In this document: one piece after another, positions 15,907 through 23,761 of the stretch
Layout: each line of letters begins with the position of its first letter
Numbering within the stretch: the first letter of the stretch is position 1
Assembly: GCF_000430645.1 (NCBI RefSeq)
Contig: NZ_AUMK01000010.1
Coordinates: 124,001 to 188,000 of the forward strand
Length of the DNA: 64,000 nucleotides
Direction: 5' to 3'
Source of the DNA: Aquimarina latercula DSM 2041
GTDB lineage: Bacteria > Bacteroidota > Bacteroidia > Flavobacteriales > Flavobacteriaceae
The notes under the pieces: generated by a model
Told to the model about the DNA's origin: nothing
What the model saw: only the letters and a program-made list of their open reading frames with translations
Databases searched by the model: none
Made by a program: the position numbers and the translations under genes

Positions 15907-16398
15907 CTAATTCTCTATTCTTTCAAAAGGTAAAAATTCAAGATTATTAAATCCGAAAAACCTCAAATCCAATAATAACACATCTGGTAATACATATATT
16001 TTGGTTTCTTTTTTCTTATAAATCCTCATTCGTAAAGAAGTGTGTTCAAGAGGCAAGTCTATCTCAGCTGTGTAGGTGTGCTTTTCGTGGTCAAACGAAA
16101 TAAAGAAGGTTGTTTTAAATGTAGTTCCCATTTTATAATCGACAGCCGTTCCTCCATAACCATCATAAGTAGGAACTAGAATTTCATGTTCTTCTGCATA
16201 ATGAAAATTTTCTATCTCAATATTGTCTAAGTTATAGATGAAAGATGGGTATTTCGTAAGGTCTATTACCTCTGCGTTTTTTTTCTTTTCTTCTATTATT
16301 TCTCTTTTTTTCTTTTTTCTAAATAACCCCCAAATAGAAGTAATTGTAGTTAACACTATTGCAATTACCACTTCTATCAATCCTATATCCTCATTCAT
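15907..16398 (-). CDS. Membrane-anchored protein, candidate effector immunity protein
   Basis: This 163-residue protein has one N-terminal membrane segment (about residues 5-23, IGLIEVVIAIVLTTITSIWGLF), a run of basic residues (RKKKKREIIEEKKKNAE) and then a mainly beta domain. No family is recognised. The start overlaps the stop of the preceding lipoprotein gene by 8 bp, so it is the third gene of the operon headed by the TssD-fusion gene at 18911. Position and membrane anchoring fit an immunity protein or a second accessory of a type VI effector. That function is inferred from context only. Confidence 0.6.
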   Translation of the reverse strand: MNEDIGLIEVVIAIVLTTITSIWGLFRKKKKREIIEEKKKNAEVIDLTKYPSFIYNLDNIEIENFHYAEEHEILVPTYDGYGGTAVDYKMGTTFKTTFFISFDHEKHTYTAEIDLPLEHTSLRMRIYKKKETKIYVLPDVLLLDLRFFGFNNLEFLPFERIEN

Positions 16399-16984
16399 AT
16401 TTTATATTTGTTTTTACTAATTTACACGAAGAGGGTTCTAATACATTTGGGTCACAAATTAACACATCAATGGTCTTATTATATTTTTGAATAAAATCGA
16501 TTATATCAGGGTATTGTCTTTTAAAATCCACATAATTAGCTAATACAAGGGTGTCAGAGTCTTTTTCTTTTCTCATTTTATACTTATTCCAAAAAGAGGA
16601 TACATCATTTTCTCGATAAACCTTCATGTGAGAATAATGAACAAACTCGGAAATCGAATTTCTATCTAATATAATGGTGTCATTTCTTGTTTGACTCATT
16701 CTATTCAAATCACCTTCACTTAATTTATAGAGAACATTGTCGTGATAACCTAATGTTGAATAGTAGATTGCCCCAAAAGCTATTGGCTTTCTTGAATGAT
16801 TTGTTATTTTCAATTTATGAGGGATTATCAATACTGACTCAGTAGAATCTTCTGTGTCATAGTATAATTTAACAGGTAAGTCATTGTATACACAGGATTT
16901 AAACTCCACATCTGGGTTAAAACGACAGCTATTAATTATTAAAACACTTGCAAGAAACGATATTGTAATTATATAATTTTTCAT
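16391..16984 (-). CDS. Lipoprotein, candidate immunity protein of the TssD-fused effector
   Basis: This 197-residue protein starts with a lipoprotein signal (ITISFLASVLIINSC, Cys20), so it should sit on the periplasmic side of the inner or outer membrane. The mature part is beta-rich with no known signature. It begins 7 bp after the stop codon of the TssD-fusion gene and overlaps the following gene by 8 bp. Periplasmic lipoproteins encoded directly downstream of type VI effectors are often immunity proteins, which is the basis for this call. No direct evidence of binding or of the toxin target is available. Confidence 0.6.
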   Translation of the reverse strand: MKNYIITISFLASVLIINSCRFNPDVEFKSCVYNDLPVKLYYDTEDSTESVLIIPHKLKITNHSRKPIAFGAIYYSTLGYHDNVLYKLSEGDLNRMSQTRNDTIILDRNSISEFVHYSHMKVYRENDVSSFWNKYKMRKEKDSDTLVLANYVDFKRQYPDIIDFIQKYNKTIDVLICDPNVLEPSSCKLVKTNIKYE

Positions 16985-16991
16985 ATTAGTT

Positions 16992-18911
16992 TTATTGTTG
17001 CATAACGCAATCTAGTACATACATATCTTTTTTTCTATCAGAATCATGAACTATCTTAAAAAAATAAGTAAAGAAAACTTCTGAATTTCCTTCATCTGCA
17101 TAACTATCGAATTCTTCAAAAGTTGTAATTTCCCCATTCATAATCTTACAATGCAGGTTTTCCGAAACGTCCTCGTGGTATTTGTACCCACTTATTTTCC
17201 CTCCTTGACTTTGTACAAATAATTTTGTGGCAGTCAATCCTTTAGTTTTGATAAGATTGAACTTTTGATCCATATCTTCATTAAAATCATTAAGCAAATT
17301 ATTAACTGTTTCTGTCGCAATTACATCCGCAACAAACATAAGAGAACCGAGACCAGTTAAAGCTTCGGAGGCTAAAACTGTAGGTTTTTTTGATAATCCG
17401 TTTTTTGTTGCGTTTTTCATAGCTTCCGTTATTACTTGCTTTTCGGCTGCTTTTGCTATCATTTTATTAGCATTTTGTTGGACTACGTCTTTAGAAAGGT
17501 GTGACCATATTTTTGTTTTAGAAAAAGCAGAAAAAATACTGACAACAGAAGAAGGTTTTGGTACGCCCGAATTATTATCTTGAGGGAATACACTATACAT
17601 TGTTTTGGTTACATTCATAAAATCCAAGAATTTAAGGGCTTTTTTTGCTTGCTTAAAAACCCTTACTGTTCCTCTTTTAGCGTCCTGAATATTAAAGTAT
17701 TGACTAAAAGTTTTTCTAGTCATTTCTTCTGATTCATTAACAAGGGCATAAGAAGTATCATTTTTTATAACCATACTTGCAGCTTCTTCGACAACATAAT
17801 TTTTAGAGGAAACTGTTTGGTTGGTGGTAATATCAATTACTTCCTCATAAATGCTTCTTTTAACGGTGTTTAGCTCTGAGGACAAGGCAATAGTTTCGCG
17901 AATTCTAGTCTTTAATACTATAAAATTTTCAATAGCGCCCTCTATGCCTGTGGCATCTAACATATTACCTATTCTCTTTATAGCAAACACAATAAGCTTT
18001 CCTTTCTTATCATAATACTCTGGTAAACTAGTTCCTTTTGTACAGGGAGTAATATATAAATCACGTATGTAGTTAACTCTTAAACGCTTGCTTGAATCCT
18101 CTGGTAAGTCTTTTGATTTACCTTTGTAAGAAACTTTCCAGTATAACTCAATTCTTTTATCTAATTCAGCCATAATTACGGACTTAAAATTTTCTGAAAG
18201 TTCTAACCGTACAGTAGCAATACCATTTTCATTAGTCCAAGCATAATCTTTTATTGGGTCATTTGGGAATTTATCATCATCAAACAAAAGCCCATCATCA
18301 TCATATAATTGAAATTCAATTTCGTCAGAATCTATATCTTTAGTTTCAGCGTGAAAATACATTATATGACCTACAGGAATTATTGTTGAATTATCTTCTT
18401 TGGAATATTTATATGGTTCGTTTCCTTCTTCATCGTACGACCACCAACCATCAATTATTCTTGGTTCTTTTTCTTCTTTTTCCACAGGCGCAACTTGCGG
18501 TGTGAAAGGGTCTTTGATTCTCCACCAATGAGACATCAAAACTTGTCCATTATGGAGAATTGTCGCGGGAGATAAGCTAAAAGTTATCATAAAAGCTTCG
18601 CTACTTTCATGATTGTAATGTAACCTGTAGTGACTACAGTGCGCTTCCCATAATTCTACAACTCTGGTTTTTGTGTTTCCATGAACAGACGCAAATTCGA
18701 TTTTGCAGTCTTTTTGCATTGAAGGATGTGATGCCCATTCATAAAACAAGATTGTATCTTTACTTCCGTAAACGCTAAAATCAAAAGAATTATTTATTGG
18801 TTTTTTGGAAGGTCTGCCCGTATGATCTGATGATTGTATAAAACCAAATGTATGATGCTCTACGTTAAAGATGTATCCATCCACGTGGAGTTTTATTTGT
18901 ACTGCACTCAT
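16992..18911 (-). CDS. Hcp/TssD-fused putative type VI secretion effector
   Basis: This 639-residue protein looks like a Bacteroidota TssD (Hcp tube subunit) carrying a long C-terminal extension. Residues 1-134 match the TssD pattern I know: HxxxxxxDxTGRPSKKP (about 20-38), DTILFYEWA (52-60), KDCKIEF (67-73), LWEAHCSHY (87-95) and SLSPATILHNGQV (112-124). A beta domain rich in Asp follows (about 150-290, DSDEIEFQLYDDDG). The remaining 350 residues are mostly helical and include a hydrophobic stretch (about 512-535, EALTGLGSLMFVADVIA). The last part matches no toxin family I recognise. A tube subunit with an extension would be loaded into the sheath and delivered to a target cell. Two small envelope-anchored proteins follow in the same operon. 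No other T6SS structural genes are in the window. Confidence 0.75.
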   Translation of the reverse strand: MSAVQIKLHVDGYIFNVEHHTFGFIQSSDHTGRPSKKPINNSFDFSVYGSKDTILFYEWASHPSMQKDCKIEFASVHGNTKTRVVELWEAHCSHYRLHYNHESSEAFMITFSLSPATILHNGQVLMSHWWRIKDPFTPQVAPVEKEEKEPRIIDGWWSYDEEGNEPYKYSKEDNSTIIPVGHIMYFHAETKDIDSDEIEFQLYDDDGLLFDDDKFPNDPIKDYAWTNENGIATVRLELSENFKSVIMAELDKRIELYWKVSYKGKSKDLPEDSSKRLRVNYIRDLYITPCTKGTSLPEYYDKKGKLIVFAIKRIGNMLDATGIEGAIENFIVLKTRIRETIALSSELNTVKRSIYEEVIDITTNQTVSSKNYVVEEAASMVIKNDTSYALVNESEEMTRKTFSQYFNIQDAKRGTVRVFKQAKKALKFLDFMNVTKTMYSVFPQDNNSGVPKPSSVVSIFSAFSKTKIWSHLSKDVVQQNANKMIAKAAEKQVITEAMKNATKNGLSKKPTVLASEALTGLGSLMFVADVIATETVNNLLNDFNEDMDQKFNLIKTKGLTATKLFVQSQGGKISGYKYHEDVSENLHCKIMNGEITTFEEFDSYADEGNSEVFFTYFFKIVHDSDRKKDMYVLDCVMQQ

Positions 18912-18976
18912 TAAATATTGTCAGTTAATAAATTTAAAATTAGTTATATTTCTAGTTACTACATAATTTTTCCCCG

Positions 18977-19080
18977 TACCTTTTTAAAAAGGTAATAGGC
19001 GCTTGAAAAAGGTTTCTAAATTTATTTACCCAAAATAAAACACTTTAAAATATCCTGATCGATCAAGCGCCCAATAACCT
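18977..19080. repeat. Inverted repeats upstream of the effector operon
   Basis: TACCTTTTTAAAAAGGTA (18977-18994) is a perfect 18-bp palindrome. A longer inverted repeat overlaps it: AGGTAATAGGCGCTTGA (18990-19006) matches the complement of TCAAGCGCCCAATAACCT (19063-19080) with few differences, across a 56-bp loop; GGCGCTTGA/TCAAGCGCC is exact. It lies 66 bp upstream of the TssD-fusion start. It could be an operator, a terminator of the preceding unit or a recombination scar at the cassette edge. Confidence 0.6.
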
Positions 19081-19091
19081 ATTACATAAAC

Positions 19092-19245
19092 TCAACTTTT
19101 GTTTTTTCTTGGTTGTGGGGCTACCTGATCTGGCAGCTCTAATAAAAGCAATCTTTTGGTTTTAGAGCTTCTTTTTTTCATGTTGTTATCTTTTAAAAAT
19201 TGTTGGATAATATATTTTAGATGTGTTCAGCAAAGTTTTGAAATT
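19092..19245 (-). pseudogene. C-terminal remnant of a paralogue of the 158-residue protein
   Basis: Read on the minus strand this stretch encodes THLKYIIQQFLKDNN, then KKRSSKTKRLLLLELPDQ, which matches the C-terminus of the intact protein at 19485-19961 (LRYIIRQFLEENR, then SKTKRLLLLELLDM). The rest of the gene is missing and upstream alignment runs into a stop and a frame change, so this is a decayed duplicate. The tail differs (VAPQPRKNKS). Confidence 0.75.
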
Positions 19246-19484
19246 AATCAGTTTATGTAATTGGATGATCACCTGACCCCCGTATTGTAGGTGATTGTTT
19301 TATAGTACATTGTTCTATACATACAACTTCTGATTTTATACCAAAAGGCAAAATTACTTGATATACATATTAGTTGGTTACGGAATTCCGTAAGCAAGCT
19401 TGTTTATTTTTCATATTCTTTGAAAATATTCATGGTTATAATATGACAAACACTTGATAGTATGATTTGCTTTGTGTCTTTTTT

Positions 19485-19961
19485 TTAAAATTGATCTACC
19501 ATATCCAGTAATTCTAACAGCAGTAATCTTTTGGTTTTAGAATTCTTCTTCTTTACTCTATTTTCTTCTAAAAACTGTCTTATGATATAACGTAAATTAG
19601 TTCGGTCGAAGGTGTTTTTTATATTTTTATTGGTAAATGGAAGTAGCTTGTGATCATCTGTAGAGGTGTAATACAGCGTATTTCCTAAAAACCCAAAAGA
19701 GAACAATGATCTAAACTCATATATTTTAAGTCGATGACTGGAATCTATTAAATAACAGTACCCACTATTCCCAATGGGCACTACAGCATTTTGAATAAAA
19801 TTCTTATCCATTTTCATTTTTAAATGTTCGTATCGGATGGGTGAAGATTGACCATGTAACAATACTTCTATTTTTTGCAGAAGATCAAAAGCATCTATTT
19901 TACTCATGCCATCCAACTGCTTTAATACCTTTTGTAATATTTTATGCTCGTATGAGATCAT
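19485..19961 (-). CDS. Hypothetical protein, 158 residues
   Basis: This is a soluble, basic 158-residue protein without a recognised family. It has a helical N-terminal half (KVLKQLDGMSKIDAFDLLQKIEVLL), a middle part with strands and aromatic residues (NSGYCYLIDSSHRLKIYEF), and a Lys-rich helical C-terminus (VKKKNSKTKRLLLLELLDM). No signal peptide is seen. A decayed second copy of its C-terminus lies downstream at 19092-19245, so this family has been duplicated in the island. Possibly a regulator or element-specific protein, but this is not supported further. Confidence 0.6.
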   Translation of the reverse strand: MISYEHKILQKVLKQLDGMSKIDAFDLLQKIEVLLHGQSSPIRYEHLKMKMDKNFIQNAVVPIGNSGYCYLIDSSHRLKIYEFRSLFSFGFLGNTLYYTSTDDHKLLPFTNKNIKNTFDRTNLRYIIRQFLEENRVKKKNSKTKRLLLLELLDMVDQF

Positions 19962-20107
19962 TCTGTGATATAGTTGTAAAATGTCATTTATTAATAATTT
20001 AATGGCTATAGACTATTGCCAAGAAGAGCCTTTTTTTCTGTGGCACTAAGCTTTATGAATTCTTTTTGGGTGATTTTATGGTATCCTTTGGATGATACCT
20101 TTTCAAA

Positions 20108-20395
20108 CTAATGATAAATTGATAACCCTTTATCTTTTTCCATTATCTCTGTAGCAATGATCATTTCGGTCAGTATAGTATCGGAACTTTTGCCAGCATC
20201 CATAATAGTTAGCACTGTTTCTATAGCTTTTTGTTTATCTATATGAATCCCAAAAACACAGTCATAAGTATCAGTAAATCCACATAATCGAATAATCTCT
20301 ATAGTATCTTTAGAGGATTCTTTTTCTACTTGAGCATGAGCCTTAAAGAGGGTTAGGATAACACATATCCCTGTGATTAGAATGTTGTTTTTCAT
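20108..20395 (-). CDS. Small secreted hypothetical protein
   Basis: This 95-residue protein has a signal peptide (about residues 4-21, ILITGICVILTLFKAHA, followed by QVEKESSK) and a mature part of about 74 residues with two Cys (CGFTDTYDCVFG), which may form a disulfide. The rest is predicted helical. No family is recognised. It stands alone between hypothetical genes of the island. The clean signal peptide is the main reason to accept it as real. Confidence 0.55.
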   Translation of the reverse strand: MKNNILITGICVILTLFKAHAQVEKESSKDTIEIIRLCGFTDTYDCVFGIHIDKQKAIETVLTIMDAGKSSDTILTEMIIATEIMEKDKGLSIYH

Positions 20396-20604
20396 GATTA
20401 GTTAGTTTGATTTGTTTTGAAATTGTCGAGTATATTAATTAGCAACGGATAATGAAGATATCAAGGTGCTTCAAGTATAGGGAATACTGCACAAAGTAAG
20501 CGCTCTTACAAAAAAGGAAATCAAGAGCTAGGTAAAGTATACCAAAAAAAAAGCACCCTTCTATCTTCTGGGTTGGGGATATTAATCACAAACCTAATTT
20601 GCAA

Positions 20605-21177
20605 TTATGACGATCGTAATATTGTTTCATTTAGGTTAGTTTTAGAGATTAATAAGTTTTTGAATTCCAAAAAGAACTCCGAACTGTTATCCTTGGATTG
20701 GTTTTTATCTATAATTGTTGTTTTATATTTCTTCTGCTCTTCTTCTGTTTTGATACTATTCTTTATGATTTTTACAATAAACTCAACCACTTCAGAGATA
20801 CTCCATAATCGGGTTTCTATAAGCGCAATGGCTTTTCTTCTAATACTTTGTTTCTCTTTTTCTTTGAGATCATCATACGCGGAGATTGTTTGTAATTTGG
20901 TTAGTACTTTTTGATATTTCCTATCAGTTACCATAGTATCTTCTAGCATTATATTTCCATTAATGGAATAAAGAATTTGTACTCGTTTCTCAAGAATAAT
21001 TCTAAAAGCTTCATCGCAACTTTTTCCTTCTTGATATAAATTCACTGCCCAATTATATAAGATAGTTTCATAAGCTGCTCCATCTATTCGGTTTTGTTCA
21101 AATTCAATCGGATTCAATTGAAGCGCTTTGATAATATTAAAGATATATTCATCTTTATCAGGTTTAGAATGATGCAT
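20605..21177 (-). CDS. Hypothetical helical protein, 190 residues
   Basis: This is a predicted all-helical soluble protein rich in Glu and Lys, with no signal peptide or membrane segment. The N-terminal third (YIFNIIKALQLNPIEFEQ; ETILYNWAVNLYQEGKS) and the central EKEKQSIRRKAIALIETRLW helix are the most ordered parts. No family is recognised. Its start lies 22 bp downstream of the stop of a small HTH-like gene (21200-21433) on the same strand, so the two are probably one operon. Confidence 0.6.
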   Translation of the reverse strand: MHHSKPDKDEYIFNIIKALQLNPIEFEQNRIDGAAYETILYNWAVNLYQEGKSCDEAFRIILEKRVQILYSINGNIMLEDTMVTDRKYQKVLTKLQTISAYDDLKEKEKQSIRRKAIALIETRLWSISEVVEFIVKIIKNSIKTEEEQKKYKTTIIDKNQSKDNSSEFFLEFKNLLISKTNLNETILRSS

Positions 21178-21199
21178 AAGTTTTATAGTTTAAAGAGAT

Positions 21200-21433
21200 T
21201 TAGTTATCTCGAAATTCTTTTTCATAGCTTTCAATTAATTTTAAGATTAACTGATCAATTTCATGTATCCTTTCATCACTTAATCTTCTTTCATATCTTA
21301 GGAACTTATGAATTGTACCTTTCGGAAATTTTGCCTTCTTTTCAAGTCCTAGTATATTGAAAATTGAATTGTAATTTTTTAATAAACTTTCTACCTTTTC
21401 CCTTTTTGTTCTTCTCTTTTTTTTCTTTACCAT
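21200..21433 (-). CDS. Small HTH-like DNA-binding protein
   Basis: This 77-residue protein starts with a strongly basic tail (MVKKKKRRTKREK). Residues about 22-62 look like a helix-turn-helix of the phage-repressor type: FNILGLEKKAKFPKGTIHKFLRYERRLSDERIHEI has the spacing of XRE helices 1-4. It is probably a DNA-binding regulator of the element. It lies upstream of the 190-residue gene and diverges from the XRE gene at 21685, with two operator-like sites in the 251-bp gap. Confidence 0.55.
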   Translation of the reverse strand: MVKKKKRRTKREKVESLLKNYNSIFNILGLEKKAKFPKGTIHKFLRYERRLSDERIHEIDQLILKLIESYEKEFRDN

Positions 21434-21613
21434 AAGATTAAGTTTCCTGATTCACATAAAGAATAAATCGAAATAAGAAACCGTAGGGGTATGCTCTAAT
21501 ACATAGTTTTGGTTTTAACAATTCTATTCTTTTGTTGAAACACGCAATTTTATCGTATAGATTATAGTTTCTTTGTATTTAAAACTTGTATATTTAAACG
21601 TTGAGCATAAATA

Positions 21614-21630
21614 TACGCAATATTTTCGTA
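21614..21630. promoter_or_regulatory. Operator-like site 1 (inverted copy of site 2)
   Basis: TACGCAATATTTTCGTA is an imperfect palindrome. Its complement, TACGAAAATATTGCGTA, is nearly the same as site 2 at 21655-21670. The site lies in the gap between divergent HTH genes and is probably bound by one of them. Confidence 0.55.
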
Positions 21631-21654
21631 TTAATAACAATAAAATAAAAATTA

Positions 21655-21670
21655 TACGAAATATTTGCGT
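21655..21670. promoter_or_regulatory. Operator-like site 2 next to the XRE gene start
   Basis: TACGAAATATTTGCGT lies 15 bp before the ATG at 21685 and is an inverted near-copy of site 1, about 41 bp (four helical turns) away. Two such sites suggest cooperative binding and autorepression by the XRE protein. Confidence 0.55.
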
Positions 21671-21684
21671 TCACAATAAAGTGA

Positions 21685-22086
21685 ATGAATAAAGATCAAT
21701 TAAAAGCAAAAAGGAAAAAACTTAGCCTGACTCAAGCTGAATTAGGTAAGTTAGTTGGTGTTTCTGCAAGAACTATTCAGGGATGGGAATATGGAACGCA
21801 AAGGATTCCAAAAACTTTAGAAGACTTTTTAGATGGAAAAATATCCAAGCTTACTCTGGAAAATGATGAAAGTGAAATTGCTATGGATGTTTCAAGCCTA
21901 GAATCTTTAACTATGAGGGAAATGGTAGAATTTTGTTTTAGAAAAGAAAACAAAGAAAAATTTCTCGATATTCCCTCAATTAAACTATTAATTGATCTGA
22001 ACCGAAATGAAGCGAAAGCTGAATTAATGGAAAAGCATATTATTTTAAAAAGCAGTAGTAGTGTTTCTAAAACAAAAGAAGAATAA
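21685..22086 (+). CDS. XRE-family helix-turn-helix regulator
   Basis: This 133-residue protein has a clear XRE/Cro-type HTH at residues 4-38: LKAKRKKLSLTQAELGKLVG, then VSARTIQGWEYGTQRIP. The C-terminal part is acidic and helical and probably mediates dimerisation. It is a transcription regulator of the island. Two inverted operator-like palindromes lie just upstream of its start, and a small HTH gene diverges from it on the other side. It converges with the 98-residue gene at 22093-22389, with only 6 bp between the stops. Confidence 0.8.
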   Translation: MNKDQLKAKRKKLSLTQAELGKLVGVSARTIQGWEYGTQRIPKTLEDFLDGKISKLTLENDESEIAMDVSSLESLTMREMVEFCFRKENKEKFLDIPSIKLLIDLNRNEAKAELMEKHIILKSSSSVSKTKEE

Positions 22087-22092
22087 ATTTGG

Positions 22093-22389
22093 TTACTTGG
22101 AAAGTAAACTATTAATTTCTTCTTGATCAAATTTTATACCTAATTCTTGCAATACGATGATACGATTAAGGCTTTTAATCCTTTCTTTTATTTTATTATT
22201 TTTTTCTATTAATTCCCTGTTGATAGATGACATTTCAACATTAAACAAAACGATATCCTCATGTTGATTTTTTTGGAAATTCTCAATTAGAAAAATGAAT
22301 TGATCTATCGCGTCGTACAAAGATATTTGATCTTTTGATAAGAGCTCTTTTAAGTCTTTTATTTCAGAGTTTAAATCCTTTTCCACCAT
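22093..22389 (-). CDS. Small coiled-coil hypothetical protein
   Basis: This 98-residue, all-helical acidic protein has heptad-like stretches (SSINRELIEKNNKIKERIKSLNRIIVLQEL) suggesting a coiled coil. No family is recognised. It begins 2 bp after the stop of the membrane-protein gene at 22392-22928 and is therefore likely translated from the same message. Together with the upstream lipoprotein they form a three-gene unit of unknown role. Confidence 0.6.
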   Translation of the reverse strand: MVEKDLNSEIKDLKELLSKDQISLYDAIDQFIFLIENFQKNQHEDIVLFNVEMSSINRELIEKNNKIKERIKSLNRIIVLQELGIKFDQEEINSLLSK

Positions 22390-22391
22390 GA

Positions 22392-22928
22392 TTAAATGCT
22401 ATTACTTTCTAAAACTTTGACTTTTAACATTTCCAGAACATCTTTAGCCTCCATAACAAATTCTTCTTCTTTAGTTTTTTTACGTCCGAAGCTATTTATT
22501 AAACTCTTGATTATAAAAACAATGATCATAAATAGCACACAAATTCCTATGGCAAACATATGTCCTAGGAAATCGTCAGAATGTTCTGCACTAAAAATCC
22601 AAATCAGCTGCAATCCATAGCAATAAATTGCTATCAAAAAAGATGCTTTATATGGTTTTAAATAAACACCTAATATCATAAAAATGGGCGCAATACTTTG
22701 CGTAAACGCCCATATAAAATTACTGAATTTCGAATATCCAAAGGTATACTCACTTTCTATGTTTAGTACTGCTAAAAACTTATCTAAATATAAAAGTAAG
22801 CCAGAAAGCACTATAAATACAGTGCCTAATATTCTTATTTTAAAAGGTACTTTTTCATCTGACAATACATTAGTTCCCGCCTTGAGAACCTGGTCTTTCA
22901 ATATCTTTATCAACTCCTTTTTTTTCAA
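22392..22928 (-). CDS. Four-helix membrane protein with probable TTG start
   Basis: This 178-residue protein has about four membrane segments (roughly residues 28-47, 66-85, 92-111 and 122-143) and a helical charged C-terminus. The N-terminus KELIKILKDQVLKAGTNVL is amphipathic and looks coding, but no ATG is available. The only early start is a TTG at 22926-22928, inside the end of the preceding lipoprotein gene (59-bp overlap). No family is recognised. It likely forms an operon with the lipoprotein upstream and the coiled-coil protein downstream. Confidence 0.65.
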   Translation of the reverse strand: MKKKELIKILKDQVLKAGTNVLSDEKVPFKIRILGTVFIVLSGLLLYLDKFLAVLNIESEYTFGYSKFSNFIWAFTQSIAPIFMILGVYLKPYKASFLIAIYCYGLQLIWIFSAEHSDDFLGHMFAIGICVLFMIIVFIIKSLINSFGRKKTKEEEFVMEAKDVLEMLKVKVLESNSI

Positions 22929-23031
22929 TTTGGATCTCGTTTATTTCATCTTCTGGTGTTTCGCAGCTAAGACATACTGCTAGTGCTAAAAATAAAAAAA
23001 GAACTCTTACGATTAATGATTTTTTTTTCAT
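22870..23031 (-). CDS. 53-residue lipoprotein
   Basis: An ATG at 23031 opens a 53-residue frame: a basic start (MKKKSLIVRV), a hydrophobic stretch (LFLFLALAVCLSC, lipobox Cys23), then an acidic mature part (ETPEDEINEIQIEKKGVDKD) ending RPGSQGGN. It is the kind of tiny acidic lipoprotein common in Flavobacteriaceae. Its 3' end overlaps the next gene by 59 bp in another frame. The clear lipobox makes it likely real; function unknown. Confidence 0.65.
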   Translation of the reverse strand: MKKKSLIVRVLFLFLALAVCLSCETPEDEINEIQIEKKGVDKDIERPGSQGGN

Positions 23032-23473
23032 AATAAAATAATTGCATTCTAATTTGATTAGAATAGATTAAAAAAAACGTTTTAAATATCTGATTTACAA
23101 CACAAAACTATGTTAATATTTAAAAAAATGCGATAGTGATTTTTAAGTTTTTTGGCAGTACTTTTGCCTTTTTTTTAACCAAAATGGACTTTTTTTTAGG
23201 GGAAATCTTATCCTAAAATCAGGCTAAAACGTTAGATTTGGTTGTTTTGTTTGAAATTATTGAGTTGTTTTTTAGCTTAATACGCTTATAATTAGAATAT
23301 TACACTGTATTTTAACAGTATTTTTAGTACGGTATAACCGTATTTAATATTGATAAAAAACCCTGTTATAAGTTTAATTTTCAAAATTGATCCAAAATAA
23401 GTCCATGCTAAGTGTGATCATACCTAAAAAAACAAAGACTTCTTTTTGTCTTAATTTTTTTACAAAAATCTGG

Positions 23474-23600
23474 TTACTACACTACTACATTACTACAATT
23501 ACTACGGCTACTACGTCAGTAACTTTTCTTTATTATACAATTAATTGATTATTAATTATTTATAACAATAATTGTATTGTAGTAGTTGTAGTAGCTGTAG
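23474..23600. other. Putative replication origin: inverted 9-bp iterons around an AT-rich core
   Basis: Left arm, 23474-23514: five units with a mostly 9-bp period and the consensus CTACTACAA (TTACTAC, ACTACTAC, TTACTACAA, TTACTACGG, CTACTACGT). Right arm, 23578-23600: three units of the complement (TTGTAGTAG, TTGTAGTAG, CTGTAGTTT). Between them are about 60 bp that are almost all A and T. A further exact TTGTAGTAG occurs at 23684-23692 and TTGTAGTAA at 23715-23723. Inverted iterons flanking an AT-rich element directly downstream of a VapE-type helicase gene is the origin layout known from phage satellites. Function inferred. Confidence 0.7.
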
Positions 23601-23703
23601 TTTACAGAATGTAAAAAGTTTTGTTAAAAACGGCTTCAATGTAATAAACAATTGATTAACAATGGTTTAATTGGTAATGACTTTTGTAGTAGGATTTTAT
23701 AAA

Positions 23704-23734
23704 AAAAACCAATGTTGTAGTAACATTGGTTTTT
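23704..23734 (-). terminator. Terminator of the replication operon with an iteron in its loop
   Basis: AAAAACCAATGTT (23704-23716) pairs exactly with AACATTGGTTTTT (23722-23734) around GTAGT. Read on the minus strand it ends in a run of T, just after the VapE gene. The loop overlaps an iteron copy (TTGTAGTAA). Confidence 0.8.
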
Positions 23735-23761
23735 GAATTCTTCAAATTACCTTTCTAAAAG

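Noticed and set aside
19960..20107. Terminator hairpin GGTATC/GATACC near 20085
   Set aside because: The six-base stem has no T tract on the relevant strand and a weak loop, so it is not supported as a terminator.
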